A DNA stretch of 64,000 nucleotides from Microbacterium salsuginis (lineage in GTDB: Bacteria; Actinomycetota; Actinomycetes; Actinomycetales; Microbacteriaceae). Shown here piece after piece: positions 46,629 through 55,774 of this stretch. A model generated the notes under the pieces. The model had not been told where the DNA came from, ran no database searches, and worked only from the letters and a program-made list of their open reading frames with translations. The position numbers and the translations under genes are program-made. Numbering within the stretch: position 1 is the stretch's first letter; the number at the start of each line of letters is the position of its first letter. The DNA is taken from the NCBI RefSeq assembly GCF_012524205.1, contig NZ_JABACI010000005.1, forward strand, positions 1 to 64,000. The letters run 5' to 3'.

Positions 46629-49600
46629 TCAGACCTCGAACAACCCGCGGATGTCGTCGGCGTCCAGCACACGGCCGAACAGGGCGTCGTCGTCCATCAC
46701 CGAGCGGAACAGGCGGGCCTTGCGCTGCTGCAGCGCCATGACCTTCTCCTCGATCGTTCCGTTCGCGATGAGTCGGTACACCATGACGCTGCGATCCTGG
46801 CCGATCCGGTGCGCCCGGTCCACCGCCTGCGCCTCGGCGGCGGGGTTCCACCACGGATCCAGGAGGAAGACGTAGTCGGCCTCGGTGAGCGTCAGGCCGA
46901 AGCCGCCGGCCTTGAGGCTGATGAGGAACACCGGTGCTTCTCCCCCGCGGAACGCCGCCACGGCCGCGTCGCGATCACGAGTGGAGCCGTCGAGGTACGC
47001 GTACGGGATTCCGCGTTCTTCGAGCCGTGCGGCCACGAGCCCCAAGAACGACGTGAACTGGCTGAACACGAGGGCGCGGTGCCCCTCGGCGAGCGCCTCG
47101 TCGAGCTGGTCGAACAGGGCGGTCAGCTTGCTCGGCGGGATGTGCGCGTGGGCCGGATCGATCAGCCCCGGCGCGAGACTCAGCATGCGCAGCAGCGTGA
47201 GCGAGCGGAACACGATGAAGCGGTTGCGGTCGAGGTCGTCCAGGAGGCCGAGCACCTTCTGTCGCTCACGCTGCAGCACGGTGTCGTACAGCGCCCGGTG
47301 CGCTGCGCTCAGCTCGACACGCACCTCCTGCTCCTGCTTCGCGGGCAGATCGGCGGCGACGAGCTCCTTCGTGCGACGCAGCACGAGGGGACGGATGCGG
47401 CGGCGCAGCCGGGCGAGCCGGGCGGCGCGGTAGGCACCGCCGTCCTGGTTCTCGGGAACCTTGCCCTTCTCGATGGGTCCCACGTACTCCTCGCGGAATC
47501 GCCGGGCGGAGGCGAACAGGCCCGGTGCCGTGAGCGAGAGCAGCGCCCACAGCTCGGTGAGGCTGTTCTCAAGTGGCGTTCCCGTGATCGCGAACACGAC
47601 GTCGGCGTTCATCCCCTGCACGGCGCGATACGTCTTCGTACGACTGTTCTTGACGAACTGCGCTTCGTCCAGGATCAGGCCCGCCCACGCTACCGGCGCG
47701 AACCGGGCCTGCTCCAGGCGGAGGCGCGTGTACGACGTCACGACGACGTCGGCCGCCGCAGCTGCGTCCTGAACCGTCGTCCCGGTCGTCGCGCGGGTGC
47801 TGTCGATGACCGCGACGCGAAGGTCGGGGGTGAACCGTGCCGCCTCGGTGCGCCATGTCGACAGCACCGAGGTCGGTGCCACCACCAGGAACGGACGGCG
47901 CTCCCCGGCCTCACGCGTCCGGGCGATGAGTGCGAGCATCTGCAGCGTCTTGCCCAGCCCCATGTCATCGGCGAGGATGCCGCCCAGGCGGTGACTCCAC
48001 AGGAACGCCAGCCACTCGTACCCCGCCCGCTGATAGGTGCGCAGGTCGGCGTGCAGCGTCGGCGGCACCGGGAGCGGTGGGATGCCGTCGGCATCCCGGA
48101 GTCCTCGGGCGGTCTCGCGCCACGCCACGGCCGGTGCCGCCTCATCGGCGAGGTCCTCGAACTCGGCCCAGAGATCCGTCTGATACCGGCTCAGGCGTGG
48201 CCCCGTCTCCCACTCCTCGAGCTCGCCGGCCTCGTCGATCAGATCCCGCAGCCGCTGCAGTGACGGATGCGACAGCGAGAAGTACGCCCCGTCGCTGAGC
48301 AGCACCTTCTTGCGGCCCCGCGAGAGAGCGGTGAACAGCGTGGCGAACGGGATCCTCCGGCCATCGACGGTCACGACCACGCCGAGGTCGAACCAGTCGG
48401 CGTCCGTCGACTCGACCGTCGAGACGGCGATGCGAGGGTCGCCCGTCAGTTCGCGATAGCGCGGTCGCTCGCCCGAGATCTGCACGTCGACGTCGGCGGC
48501 CGCCTCGAGCGTCGGCAGCAGGCGTGACGCGAACTCGGCCGCGTCCAGTCCTGAGAGGGTGCCGGTCGCCGCGAAGACGACCGGCGACGCCTCGTGCCAG
48601 AGCGCCTCGACATGCGCCTGGATCTCGGCTTCGGTCGCCTCGTCGCGGTCGGACGTCGAGTCCGGACCGAAGGGCCGCGGCTCGGCGGTGCCGTACCTCC
48701 ACGCCAATGCGTAGTCGAGGCGGTGAGACGGTGCGAAGCGCACGGACACCACCAGCCGAGGACGCGGCGGCGGTGGCACGTCGATTCCGGGCGCGTCGAC
48801 GGCGACGTGGCGCAGGATGCGCGGCAGATGCTCGCGCACGAACTCGTCCGTCTCCCCCGCCGGGATCGTCACCCGTTCACGTGACGCGAGGAGGGCCGGG
48901 ATCGGGTCGGGCAGAGCCAGCGGCGCGAGCGTGAGATCGATGCGCTCTCCGCGCACCGTGAAGCGGTAGATGCCCGAGCGTCCGATCGGGCGGACGTTCA
49001 CCGCCTCGACCTCGTCCTGGTCGATCGTGACGACCGGATCGATCTCGAGCCCCGCGGCCGACGCCCGCGCGCGCACGGTGATCGATGCGTCATGGGCGAC
49101 CGACACCGTCGCGGTGCGCTTGGTCGTCACGAGCGGGATCCCATGATCGGGCGCCGCCATCAGATGCGGCCACAGCAGGCTGGATTCGACGTCGTCGAGG
49201 GTGAGCCACTCCGATGCGTCGGAGAACGCGCCGAACAGACGGATGTCGCGAGCGATGCTGTACAGCTCGGCGAACCAGCGGGCCTGGCCGGGTTCGTACG
49301 CGAGGTTCGGGCGGCGCAGGGCGTCCCACGACACCGCGCCCTTGATCCAGGCGTCGCTGCGGACGCTGCGCTCGAGCGGGCGCAGTCCGACGAGCACGTC
49401 GGCGCCGTGCTGATGGAGCCCACGCGCCGTCGCCGTCTCGACGCGTGCCGGGGCCCACGCCGACGCTCCGCGACGCACTCGCTGACGAAGCTCGAGCCCG
49501 AGGGCGAGCGGGGTCGTCGCGCGGGACGCCGGCACCGCCGGTGCGAGGACCGCCCGCCAGGAGGACTCCCCCGGTGGGCGTGACCGCTCGGCGAGCCGGT

Positions 49601-49892
49601 TGCCCGCCAGGAGCGTCGCGACCACATGCTTGCAGTCGAACTGGACGGGGCATGTGCAAGCTGTGGCGGCGACCGGCCGATCGGGCCGGAGCGGGTCGAG
49701 CCGGACGCGGCAGCGATACGAGCTGCCCGCGCTGCCGACGACGACCGACTCGATGATCGACGCGACCGGATCCCATGTGACCTGCTGAACCGCGCCGCCG
49801 GCGAAGTACGCCACGCCGCGCTCGTATGTGCCGCCGTCCGCCTGCCGCCGGATGTGCTCGGCGTCGACGAAGGGCGGGGTCACGGCATCCAT
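46629..49892 (-). CDS. SWIM zinc-finger SNF2-family DNA-dependent ATPase
   Basis: 1087 residues from ATG 49892. The N-terminal SWIM finger CTCPVQFDCKH (Cys79, Cys81, Cys87, His89) is followed by a long SNF2-associated bacterial region, then the SNF2 ATPase (about 620-1087): Walker A DDMGLGKTLQM, LILDEAQFVKN (DExx box), SNF2 motif III ITGTPLENSLTELW, and helicase C motifs with VFLISLKAGGFGLTLTEADYVFLLDPWWNP and QAVDRAHRIGQ. Bacterial HepA/RapA-like SNF2 enzymes remodel protein-DNA complexes, for example RNA polymerase; the role here is not known. It lies 32 bases after nusB. Start chosen over the in-frame TTG 49913. Confidence 0.92.
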   Translation of the reverse strand: MDAVTPPFVDAEHIRRQADGGTYERGVAYFAGGAVQQVTWDPVASIIESVVVGSAGSSYRCRVRLDPLRPDRPVAATACTCPVQFDCKHVVATLLAGNRLAERSRPPGESSWRAVLAPAVPASRATTPLALGLELRQRVRRGASAWAPARVETATARGLHQHGADVLVGLRPLERSVRSDAWIKGAVSWDALRRPNLAYEPGQARWFAELYSIARDIRLFGAFSDASEWLTLDDVESSLLWPHLMAAPDHGIPLVTTKRTATVSVAHDASITVRARASAAGLEIDPVVTIDQDEVEAVNVRPIGRSGIYRFTVRGERIDLTLAPLALPDPIPALLASRERVTIPAGETDEFVREHLPRILRHVAVDAPGIDVPPPPRPRLVVSVRFAPSHRLDYALAWRYGTAEPRPFGPDSTSDRDEATEAEIQAHVEALWHEASPVVFAATGTLSGLDAAEFASRLLPTLEAAADVDVQISGERPRYRELTGDPRIAVSTVESTDADWFDLGVVVTVDGRRIPFATLFTALSRGRKKVLLSDGAYFSLSHPSLQRLRDLIDEAGELEEWETGPRLSRYQTDLWAEFEDLADEAAPAVAWRETARGLRDADGIPPLPVPPTLHADLRTYQRAGYEWLAFLWSHRLGGILADDMGLGKTLQMLALIARTREAGERRPFLVVAPTSVLSTWRTEAARFTPDLRVAVIDSTRATTGTTVQDAAAAADVVVTSYTRLRLEQARFAPVAWAGLILDEAQFVKNSRTKTYRAVQGMNADVVFAITGTPLENSLTELWALLSLTAPGLFASARRFREEYVGPIEKGKVPENQDGGAYRAARLARLRRRIRPLVLRRTKELVAADLPAKQEQEVRVELSAAHRALYDTVLQRERQKVLGLLDDLDRNRFIVFRSLTLLRMLSLAPGLIDPAHAHIPPSKLTALFDQLDEALAEGHRALVFSQFTSFLGLVAARLEERGIPYAYLDGSTRDRDAAVAAFRGGEAPVFLISLKAGGFGLTLTEADYVFLLDPWWNPAAEAQAVDRAHRIGQDRSVMVYRLIANGTIEEKVMALQQRKARLFRSVMDDDALFGRVLDADDIRGLFEV

Positions 49893-49923
49893 CCTCGCAA
49901 GCCCCGCCGACAAGCGGGCCGGC

Positions 49924-50334
49924 TCAGGACGCGCGCGCTATGCGTGCGAGCACACCGTGCACGAACGAGCCGGAGTCGTCCGTCGAGAACTCCTTGGCCA
50001 GTTCGACGGCCTCGTCGATCGCGACGGCTGCGGGGACCTCTTCGTTATAGAGGATCTCCCACGCAGCCATGCGCAGGACGGCGCGGTCGACCGCCGGCAT
50101 ACGCGCCAGCGACCAGTCCTTCGCGAACGTGGTGATCTGCTCGTCGATCGCATCGCGGTTGTCGATGACGCCGTCGACGATCTCGCGCGCGTAGAGCCAC
50201 GATGCCTGCCGGGCGGGCTCGTTCGCGGCCCGCTTCGCCTCCGCGGCGAGAATCGTGCCGATCTCGTCGCCGCGGACATCGGCCTGGAACAGGATGTCGA
50301 GCGCGCGCTTGCGCGCCTTGGTTCGGGCACTCAT
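49924..50334 (-). CDS. nusB: Transcription antitermination factor NusB
   Basis: 136 residues, standard. It binds boxA with S10 in rRNA antitermination. The all-helical family start ARTKARKRALDILFQADVRG and the C-terminal VAIDEAVELAKEFSTDDSGSFVHGVLARI are intact. It follows efp by 19 bases in the aro-efp-nusB run. Confidence 0.95.
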   Translation of the reverse strand: MSARTKARKRALDILFQADVRGDEIGTILAAEAKRAANEPARQASWLYAREIVDGVIDNRDAIDEQITTFAKDWSLARMPAVDRAVLRMAAWEILYNEEVPAAVAIDEAVELAKEFSTDDSGSFVHGVLARIARAS

Positions 50335-50353
50335 CTGCGAAGCACTGCCGCGA

Positions 50354-50914
50354 TCAGTTGACGCGGCCGAGGTAGTCGCCGGTGCGGGTGTCGACCTTGA
50401 CCTTCGTACCTGTCTCCAGGAACAGCGGCACCTGGATCTCGTAGCCGGTCTCGACCGTCGCGGGCTTCGTGCCCGCCGACGACCGGTCGCCTTGAAGGCC
50501 GGGCTCGGTATAGGTGATCTCGAGCACCACGGAGGCCGGAAGCTCGATGTACAGCGGGTTGCCGTTGTTGAGCGCGATCTGCACCTGCTGGTTCTCGAGC
50601 ATGAAGTTCTTCGCCTCGCCGACGACAGTGGCCGGGACGGTCAGCTGATCGTAGTCCGCGACGTCCATGAACACGAAGGAGTCGCCGTCGTTGTAGAGGT
50701 ACGTGAAGTCGCGACGATCGACGTTCTCGATCTCGATCTTCGCGCCGGCGTTGTACGTGCGATCCACGACCTTGCCCGACACGACGTTCTTGAGCTTGGT
50801 GCGAACGAACGCGCCACCTTTGCCCGGCTTGACGTGCTGGAACTCGATGACGCTCCAGAGCTGGCCGTCGATGCTGAGGACGACGCCGTTCTTGATGTCT
50901 GCGGTGGATGCCAT
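50354..50914 (-). CDS. efp: Elongation factor P
   Basis: 186 residues, standard. It rescues ribosomes stalled on polyproline. Domain I has the loop KPGKGGAF with Lys32 at its tip; domains II and III end in [13 protein letters not shown], near the family's YxxR signature. No modification enzyme (EpmA, YmfI, EarP) is in the window. A TAGAAT at 50977-50982 is the likely -10. Confidence 0.97.
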   Translation of the reverse strand: MASTADIKNGVVLSIDGQLWSVIEFQHVKPGKGGAFVRTKLKNVVSGKVVDRTYNAGAKIEIENVDRRDFTYLYNDGDSFVFMDVADYDQLTVPATVVGEAKNFMLENQQVQIALNNGNPLYIELPASVVLEITYTEPGLQGDRSSAGTKPATVETGYEIQVPLFLETGTKVKVDTRTGDYLGRVN

Positions 50915-50976
50915 GGGTGTGGAGGTTCCGTTCCGTTCGGGGATCCGGTCACGCTTGCCGCGCGGACCGACGTTCG

Positions 50977-50982
50977 ATTCTA
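50977..50982 (-). promoter_or_regulatory. Candidate -10 hexamer TAGAAT for efp
   Basis: Minus-strand TAGAAT about 60 bases before the efp ATG, in the 95-base gap after aroQ; no good -35. Confidence 0.4.
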
Positions 50983-51009
50983 CGGGATGCCTGATCCACG
51001 GCGGATTCG

Positions 51010-51468
51010 TCAGCCCTCGGCTTGCCCGGTGATCACGTCGACGAGGAGGTCGACGGCTCTCGCGTATCCGGGGACGCCCTCGCCGATCACATGCACCACC
51101 GCCACGTCGGTCACGTACGAGTGATGACGGAACGACTCCCGCTGCATGACGTCCGAGATGTGGATCTCGGCGACCGGGAGCGCGACGGCCGCCAGCGCGT
51201 CCCGCAGGACCACGGAGGTGTGGCTCAGGCCGGCGGGGTTGATCACGATGCCGGCGCAGTCCTCGCGGGCGGCATGGATGGCATCGACGATCACGCCTTC
51301 ATGATTGCTCTGCATGGCTCGCACCTCGAAACCACGTGCGGCGGCGGCATCCGTCACCAGCCGCTCCACGTCGGCGAGCGTGTCGGAGCCGTAGATCCCG
51401 GGCTCGCGCGTGCCGAGCAGGTTCAGGTTCGGTCCGTTGACGAGCAGGAGCCGGCGGGGGGCGGTCAC
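51010..51468 (-). CDS. aroQ: 3-Dehydroquinate dehydratase, type II
   Basis: 152 residues. It dehydrates 3-dehydroquinate in the shikimate pathway. Motifs: [20 protein letters not shown] (active-site Arg/Tyr), [31 protein letters not shown] and [21 protein letters not shown] with the catalytic His. GTG 51468 has TATCGT 6 bases upstream, suggesting a leaderless mRNA separate from aroB upstream. Confidence 0.96.
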   Translation of the reverse strand: MTAPRRLLLVNGPNLNLLGTREPGIYGSDTLADVERLVTDAAAARGFEVRAMQSNHEGVIVDAIHAAREDCAGIVINPAGLSHTSVVLRDALAAVALPVAEIHISDVMQRESFRHHSYVTDVAVVHVIGEGVPGYARAVDLLVDVITGQAEG

Positions 51469-51474
51469 ATCGGC

Positions 51475-51480
51475 ACGATA
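51475..51480 (-). promoter_or_regulatory. -10 hexamer TATCGT of leaderless aroQ promoter
   Basis: Minus-strand TATCGT, 6 bases before GTG 51468, between the GNAT gene and aroQ. Confidence 0.5.
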
Positions 51481-51514
51481 TCAGCGCTGCTGCCAGCGGT
51501 GCGCGGACCCTGCG

Positions 51515-52045
51515 TCAGAGCGCCTTCGACATGATGATCTCCGGGCCGATCGGCCCCGTGATCGTCTCACCCGTGGCTGCGAAGCCGGACCTCCGGTACG
51601 CAGCCTGCGCGCGCACGTTGTCGCGGTGCACGTCGAGCGAGAGTCGCGTCAGTCCGAGACCGCGGACCCAGTCCCCCGCCGCGCCCAGCAGCAGGTCCAC
51701 GGCGCCGGAGCCTCGATGCGCCGGGTTGACGTAGACGCCGACGACGTCCGCGCGGCGATCGTCGATGTAGCGGCCCAGGTGGTCGGTCTGCCCCGTCGCC
51801 CGGATGAGCACCGAGAGACTTCCGACCCAGTCGTCGCCGGACTCGGCGACGAACTGCGCGGCTGTCTCGCTGTCCGCGGCCTGCTGCGCCCGGTCGTGCC
51901 AGAAGGAATCCGGGCGCGCGGCGACCTCGGCCGGGCTCTCGAGGAAGGCGATCGCGGCATCCGGATCGCTGGTCGATTCGAGGCGCAGAGCCTTCACGCG
52001 CGCCCACTCGTCAGCGCGGATGCGGCGCACGTGCAGGCTCGTCAC
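51515..52045 (-). CDS. GNAT family N-acetyltransferase
   Basis: 176 residues from GTG 52045. GNAT motifs: VVGVYVNPAHRGSGAVDLLLGAAGDW (acetyl-CoA binding V-x-P-x-x-R-x-x-G) and LSLDVHRDNVRAQAAYRRSGFAATG near the C-terminus. Substrate unknown. The GTG overlaps the aroB stop (GTGA) and is preceded by GGAGG, so it is coupled to aroB, but an aromatic role is not implied. Confidence 0.9.
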   Translation of the reverse strand: MTSLHVRRIRADEWARVKALRLESTSDPDAAIAFLESPAEVAARPDSFWHDRAQQAADSETAAQFVAESGDDWVGSLSVLIRATGQTDHLGRYIDDRRADVVGVYVNPAHRGSGAVDLLLGAAGDWVRGLGLTRLSLDVHRDNVRAQAAYRRSGFAATGETITGPIGPEIIMSKAL

Positions 52046-53118
52046 CCCGCGACCTCCTGATACGCGGCGAACAGCAGCGACTCGTCCGGGGCCTGCAGCA
52101 CGGTGGGCTTGGCGATGTCGTCCAGCACGATGAAGCGCAGCATGCCGCCGCGGCTCTTCTTGTCGCGCTGCATCGTGGCCAGCAGCTGGGGCCACGCACC
52201 CGGGCGGTAGCTGGTGGGCAGACCGAGGGTGTCGAGGATGTCGCGGTGCCGCTGGGCCGCGGCATCCGGAAGCCGTCCTGCCAGTCGTGACAGCTCGGCG
52301 GCGAACACCATGCCGACCGAGATCGCCGCGCCGTGGCGCCAGCGATACCGCTCGGCGTGCTCGATCGCGTGACCGACCGTGTGGCCGTAGTTGAGGATCT
52401 CGCGCAGGCCTGCTTCGCGCAGATCCTGGCCGACGACCTGGGCCTTCATGTCGATGGCGAGCTCGACGGTACGCCGGAAGGCATCGCTGCGCGGATCGAC
52501 CGCGGCCTCGGGATCGGTCTCGACGAGGTCGAGGATCTCGGGAGCCCAGATGAAGCCCGCCTTGACGACCTCGGCGTAGCCGGCGACCCTCTCGTTGCGC
52601 GAGAGCGTGTCGAGAAGAGCCAGGTCGCACACGACGGCGCGCGGCGCCCAGAAGGCGCCCACGAGGTTCTTGCCTTCGGCGGTGTTGACGCCCGTCTTGC
52701 CGCCGACGGCGGCATCGACCATGCCCAGCACCGTCGTCGGCACCTGGACGACCTCCACGCCGCGCAGCCACGTCGCGGCGACGAAGCCTGCGAGGTCGGT
52801 GACGGCTCCCCCGCCGAAGCCGATGACGGCGTCGGTGCGGGTGAAGTCCGCCTTGCCCATCACCTGCCAGCAGAAGGCGGCGACTTCGATCCGCTTGCCG
52901 GCCTCGGCGTCGGGGATCTCCGCGAGCAGCACTTCGCGGTCCGTCACCAGCTGGGCGCGGAGACGCTCAGCCTGCTCGGCGAGCGTGGGCGGATGGATGA
53001 TGAGCACCTTGCGGGCTGCGGGAGGCAGCGCGTCGGACAACGCTGACAGGATGCCGCGGCCGACGGTGATGTCGTAGCTCGCGTCTCCGCTCACGCTGAT
53101 GGTCGTGGCATCCGTCAC
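52042..53118 (-). CDS. aroB: 3-Dehydroquinate synthase
   Basis: 358 residues from GTG 53118, whose GTGA overlaps the aroK stop. It converts DAHP to 3-dehydroquinate with NAD+ and a divalent metal. The GGG motif VIGFGGGAVTDLAGFVAATWLRG binds NAD; metal ligands are in the ILNYGHTVGHAIEHAE segment. A longer in-frame start (53184) would use residues coded by the REP-like fragment and has no support. Confidence 0.95.
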   Translation of the reverse strand: MTDATTISVSGDASYDITVGRGILSALSDALPPAARKVLIIHPPTLAEQAERLRAQLVTDREVLLAEIPDAEAGKRIEVAAFCWQVMGKADFTRTDAVIGFGGGAVTDLAGFVAATWLRGVEVVQVPTTVLGMVDAAVGGKTGVNTAEGKNLVGAFWAPRAVVCDLALLDTLSRNERVAGYAEVVKAGFIWAPEILDLVETDPEAAVDPRSDAFRRTVELAIDMKAQVVGQDLREAGLREILNYGHTVGHAIEHAERYRWRHGAAISVGMVFAAELSRLAGRLPDAAAQRHRDILDTLGLPTSYRPGAWPQLLATMQRDKKSRGGMLRFIVLDDIAKPTVLQAPDESLLFAAYQEVAG

Positions 53119-53141
53119 TTCGGCTCGCTCCGCTCGCTCAG
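53115..53141. repeat. REP-like fragment at the aroK 3' end
   Basis: Minus strand TGAGCGAGCGGAGCGAGCCGAA matches the right arm of the carA repeat (40380-40412) over 22 bases with 2 mismatches. It encodes the last residues of AroK (LSERSEPK). Confidence 0.65.
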
Positions 53142-53675
53142 TACGTCGCATGCTCTCTCCTCCGGCTCGGGACTGCGCACCCACGCGACGATGGCGTCGA
53201 CGACGTCCTGCAAGGGCCCGCTCGAGGTGTCGAAGGTGACGTCGGCCAGCTCGTCGTACACCGGCCGGCGCTCTTCGAGGATCGCCGCCCAGCGCTCGAT
53301 CGCATCTCCGGCCTGCAGCAGCGGGCGATTCGAATCGCGCACGCGTCCGGCGACCACCCTCGGTGAGACCAGGAGCAGCACCACACGGTGCGAGGCGAGG
53401 TCGGCGCGCGTCTCAGGGTGAAGCACCGCGCCGCCCCCGAGGGCGACGACACCGCCACCGGCGAGGCCGTCGGCCACGGCGCGGCGTTCGAGCGCCCGGA
53501 AGTGCTCTTCACCATGCTCGGCGAAGAGCTTCTCGATCGGCCCGTGGTCACGCACGACGGCGGCATCGGAATCATAGAACCGGATGCCGAGGGCCCGGGC
53601 GACCCGCTTGCCGATGCTCGTCTTGCCCGCCCCCATCGGACCGATGAGGACGATCGCCTCGGGGCCGGCGGTCAT
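53115..53675 (-). CDS. aroK: Shikimate kinase
   Basis: 186 residues. It phosphorylates shikimate. The P-loop [21 protein letters not shown] (shikimate/Mg-binding Asp), [12 protein letters not shown] and the LID region RDSNRPLLQ are intact. Normal length is about 165-175; the C-terminal residues [12 protein letters not shown] come from the REP-like fragment at 53115-53141. The start overlaps the aroC stop (ATGA). Confidence 0.96.
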   Translation of the reverse strand: MTAGPEAIVLIGPMGAGKTSIGKRVARALGIRFYDSDAAVVRDHGPIEKLFAEHGEEHFRALERRAVADGLAGGGVVALGGGAVLHPETRADLASHRVVLLLVSPRVVAGRVRDSNRPLLQAGDAIERWAAILEERRPVYDELADVTFDTSSGPLQDVVDAIVAWVRSPEPEERACDVLSERSEPK

Positions 53676-54895
53676 GCGCCGGCGGCGCCGAGTGCCGCGT
53701 CGCTCGCGGAGGCGGTGCGCAGCTCGGCGGGGATCGCGGCGAGGTAGCCGTCGAGGTTGCGTCGGGTCTCGGTGACGCTGTCGCCGCCGAACTTCTCCAG
53801 CACGACCTCGGCGAGCACGATGGCGACCATGGCCTCGGCGACCACACCGGCCGCAGGCACGGCGCAGACGTCCGAGCGCTGGTGGTGGGCCGAGGCGGTG
53901 TCGCCGGTGGCGACATCGACGGTACGCAGCGCCTTCGGCACAGTGGCGATCGGCTTCATGCCCGCGCGCACCCGCAGCACCGTGCCCGTCGACATACCGC
54001 CCTCGGTGCCGCCGGCCTTGTCGCTCGAGCGCGTGATTCCCTCGCCCGCGATGTGGAGCTCGTCATGCGCCTGCGAGCCGCGCCGGGTCGTGGTCAGGAA
54101 CCCGTCCCCGACCTCGACGCCCTTGATCGCCTGGATGCTCATCAGCGCCTGCGCGAGCTTGCCGTCAAGGCGCCGATCCCAGTGGACGTGCGAGCCGAGG
54201 CCGGGCGGAAGACCGTATGCGAGCACCTCGACGACGCCGCCCAGCGTGTCGCCCTGCTTGCGTGCGTCGTCCACCTCCGCGACCATCGCCTGGCTCGTGG
54301 CCGAATCGAAGCAGCGCAGCGGATCGGCGTCGAGCGCGTCGACATCATCGGGCGTCGGCAGGGCAGCACCCTCGGGCACGCGTACCGGTCCGATCGAGAG
54401 CGTGTGGCTGACGAGGCGGATGCCGAGCTCGGCGAGGAATGCCCGTGCGAGAGCACCGAGGGCGACGCGGGCCGCCGTCTCGCGGGCGCTCGCGCGCTCG
54501 AGGATGGGCCGGGCCTCGTCGAAGCCGTACTTCTGCATGCCGACGAGGTCGGCATGACCGGGCCGTGGGCGGGTGAGCGCCGCGCCGCGACCGCGGGAGC
54601 GGTCGGTCAGCTCGACGGGCTCCGCGCTCATCACCTCGATCCACTTGGGCCATTCGGTGTTGCCGATGCGCAGGGCGATGGGACTGCCGAGGCTGGAGCC
54701 GTGGACGACGCCGGACGAGATCGTGAGCTCGTCCTCTTCGAACTTCATGCGCGAGCCGCGGCCGTAGCCGAGCTTGCGGCGGGCAAGATCTGCCTGGATC
54801 GCCGCACGCGAGATCGGGACGCCTGCGGGCAGGCCCTCCATGACGGCGACCAGTTCGGGGCCGTGCGATTCGCCGGCCGTGAGCACGCGGAGCAT
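53672..54895 (-). CDS. aroC: Chorismate synthase
   Basis: 407 residues. It makes chorismate from EPSP with reduced FMN. Signature [20 protein letters not shown] at the start, [47 protein letters not shown] and [13 protein letters not shown]. Complete. aroE lies 30 bases upstream, aroK overlaps downstream. Confidence 0.97.
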   Translation of the reverse strand: MLRVLTAGESHGPELVAVMEGLPAGVPISRAAIQADLARRKLGYGRGSRMKFEEDELTISSGVVHGSSLGSPIALRIGNTEWPKWIEVMSAEPVELTDRSRGRGAALTRPRPGHADLVGMQKYGFDEARPILERASARETAARVALGALARAFLAELGIRLVSHTLSIGPVRVPEGAALPTPDDVDALDADPLRCFDSATSQAMVAEVDDARKQGDTLGGVVEVLAYGLPPGLGSHVHWDRRLDGKLAQALMSIQAIKGVEVGDGFLTTTRRGSQAHDELHIAGEGITRSSDKAGGTEGGMSTGTVLRVRAGMKPIATVPKALRTVDVATGDTASAHHQRSDVCAVPAAGVVAEAMVAIVLAEVVLEKFGGDSVTETRRNLDGYLAAIPAELRTASASDAALGAAGA

Positions 54896-54925
54896 TGCTC
54901 CAGTCTCCCACGTGCCGGGTGCCGG

Positions 54926-55774
54926 TTACGCCGCGTTCGGGTCCTCGAGCGCGCGCCTCATGGCGTCGACGAGCACGCGCTCGTTCGGCAGAGTCGCCCC
55001 GGGGTCGCCGTTGCGGAAGATGCGGATCTGCAGCAGGGCCTGGTACAGCAGCATCCCGAGTCCCGAGCGGGCCGTCCCGCCGTGGCGCTCCCATTCGGAC
55101 GACAACGCCGTCGGCCAATGGCCGTACACGACGTCGAGCAGCAGTCCTCCGGCCCGTGCGAGACCGGCGGCCGCGGCATCCGGAAGTCTTGCATCGCCCG
55201 GAAGAGTCGCGATCGTGAGGGGGACGTCGTCGTAGGCGGATGCCTGGAACGAGCCGGCGACGATGTCCAGACCCAGCTTGACGCCGAGCTCACGCAGCGG
55301 CGCGACCGCCTCGGGTCGCCGGGCGATCACTTCCACCTCGCGCGCCCCGAGCTCGGCCAGGGCCACGAGGGCCGATGTCGCGGTGGCACCGGCACCGACG
55401 ACGCGCGCGCGCGGCAGCGCCGTGACCGCGTCGTCCGCCAGGGCGCGCACGATGCCACCGACGTCGGTGTTGAAGCCGCGCGGGCCCGCAGGATCCACGA
55501 GCAGGGTGTTGACGGCGCCGGTCAGCTCGGCGGCCCGGTCGTGCGCGGCCGCGGCGCGGAACGCGACGCCCTTGAGCGGCATCGTCAGCGACAGGCCGCG
55601 CCACGCCTCGTCGAGCCCGGCCAGCTCCGCGGCGAACGAGGCCTCGTCGACACGGCGTCGTCCGTACGTCCAGTCGAGCCCGAGCAGGCCGTATGCAGCG
55701 GCGTGGAGCTGCGGCGAGCGGCTGTGTGCGATCGGGTCGCCCCACACCTCCAGCCGGTTCGCGGAGGTCAGCAC
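54926..55774 (-). CDS. aroE: Shikimate dehydrogenase
   Basis: 282 residues from GTG 55774 (MLTSANRLEVWGDPIAHSRSP). It reduces 3-dehydroshikimate with NADPH. SRSPQLHAAAY binds substrate; LTMPLKG contains the catalytic Lys; VVGAGATATSALVAL is the NADPH Rossmann loop; FNTDVGGI the catalytic Asp. The GTG overlaps the mltG stop by 7 bases. Longer in-frame starts (55801, 55810) add residues coded inside mltG. Confidence 0.93.
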   Translation of the reverse strand: MLTSANRLEVWGDPIAHSRSPQLHAAAYGLLGLDWTYGRRRVDEASFAAELAGLDEAWRGLSLTMPLKGVAFRAAAAHDRAAELTGAVNTLLVDPAGPRGFNTDVGGIVRALADDAVTALPRARVVGAGATATSALVALAELGAREVEVIARRPEAVAPLRELGVKLGLDIVAGSFQASAYDDVPLTIATLPGDARLPDAAAAGLARAGGLLLDVVYGHWPTALSSEWERHGGTARSGLGMLLYQALLQIRIFRNGDPGATLPNERVLVDAMRRALEDPNAA

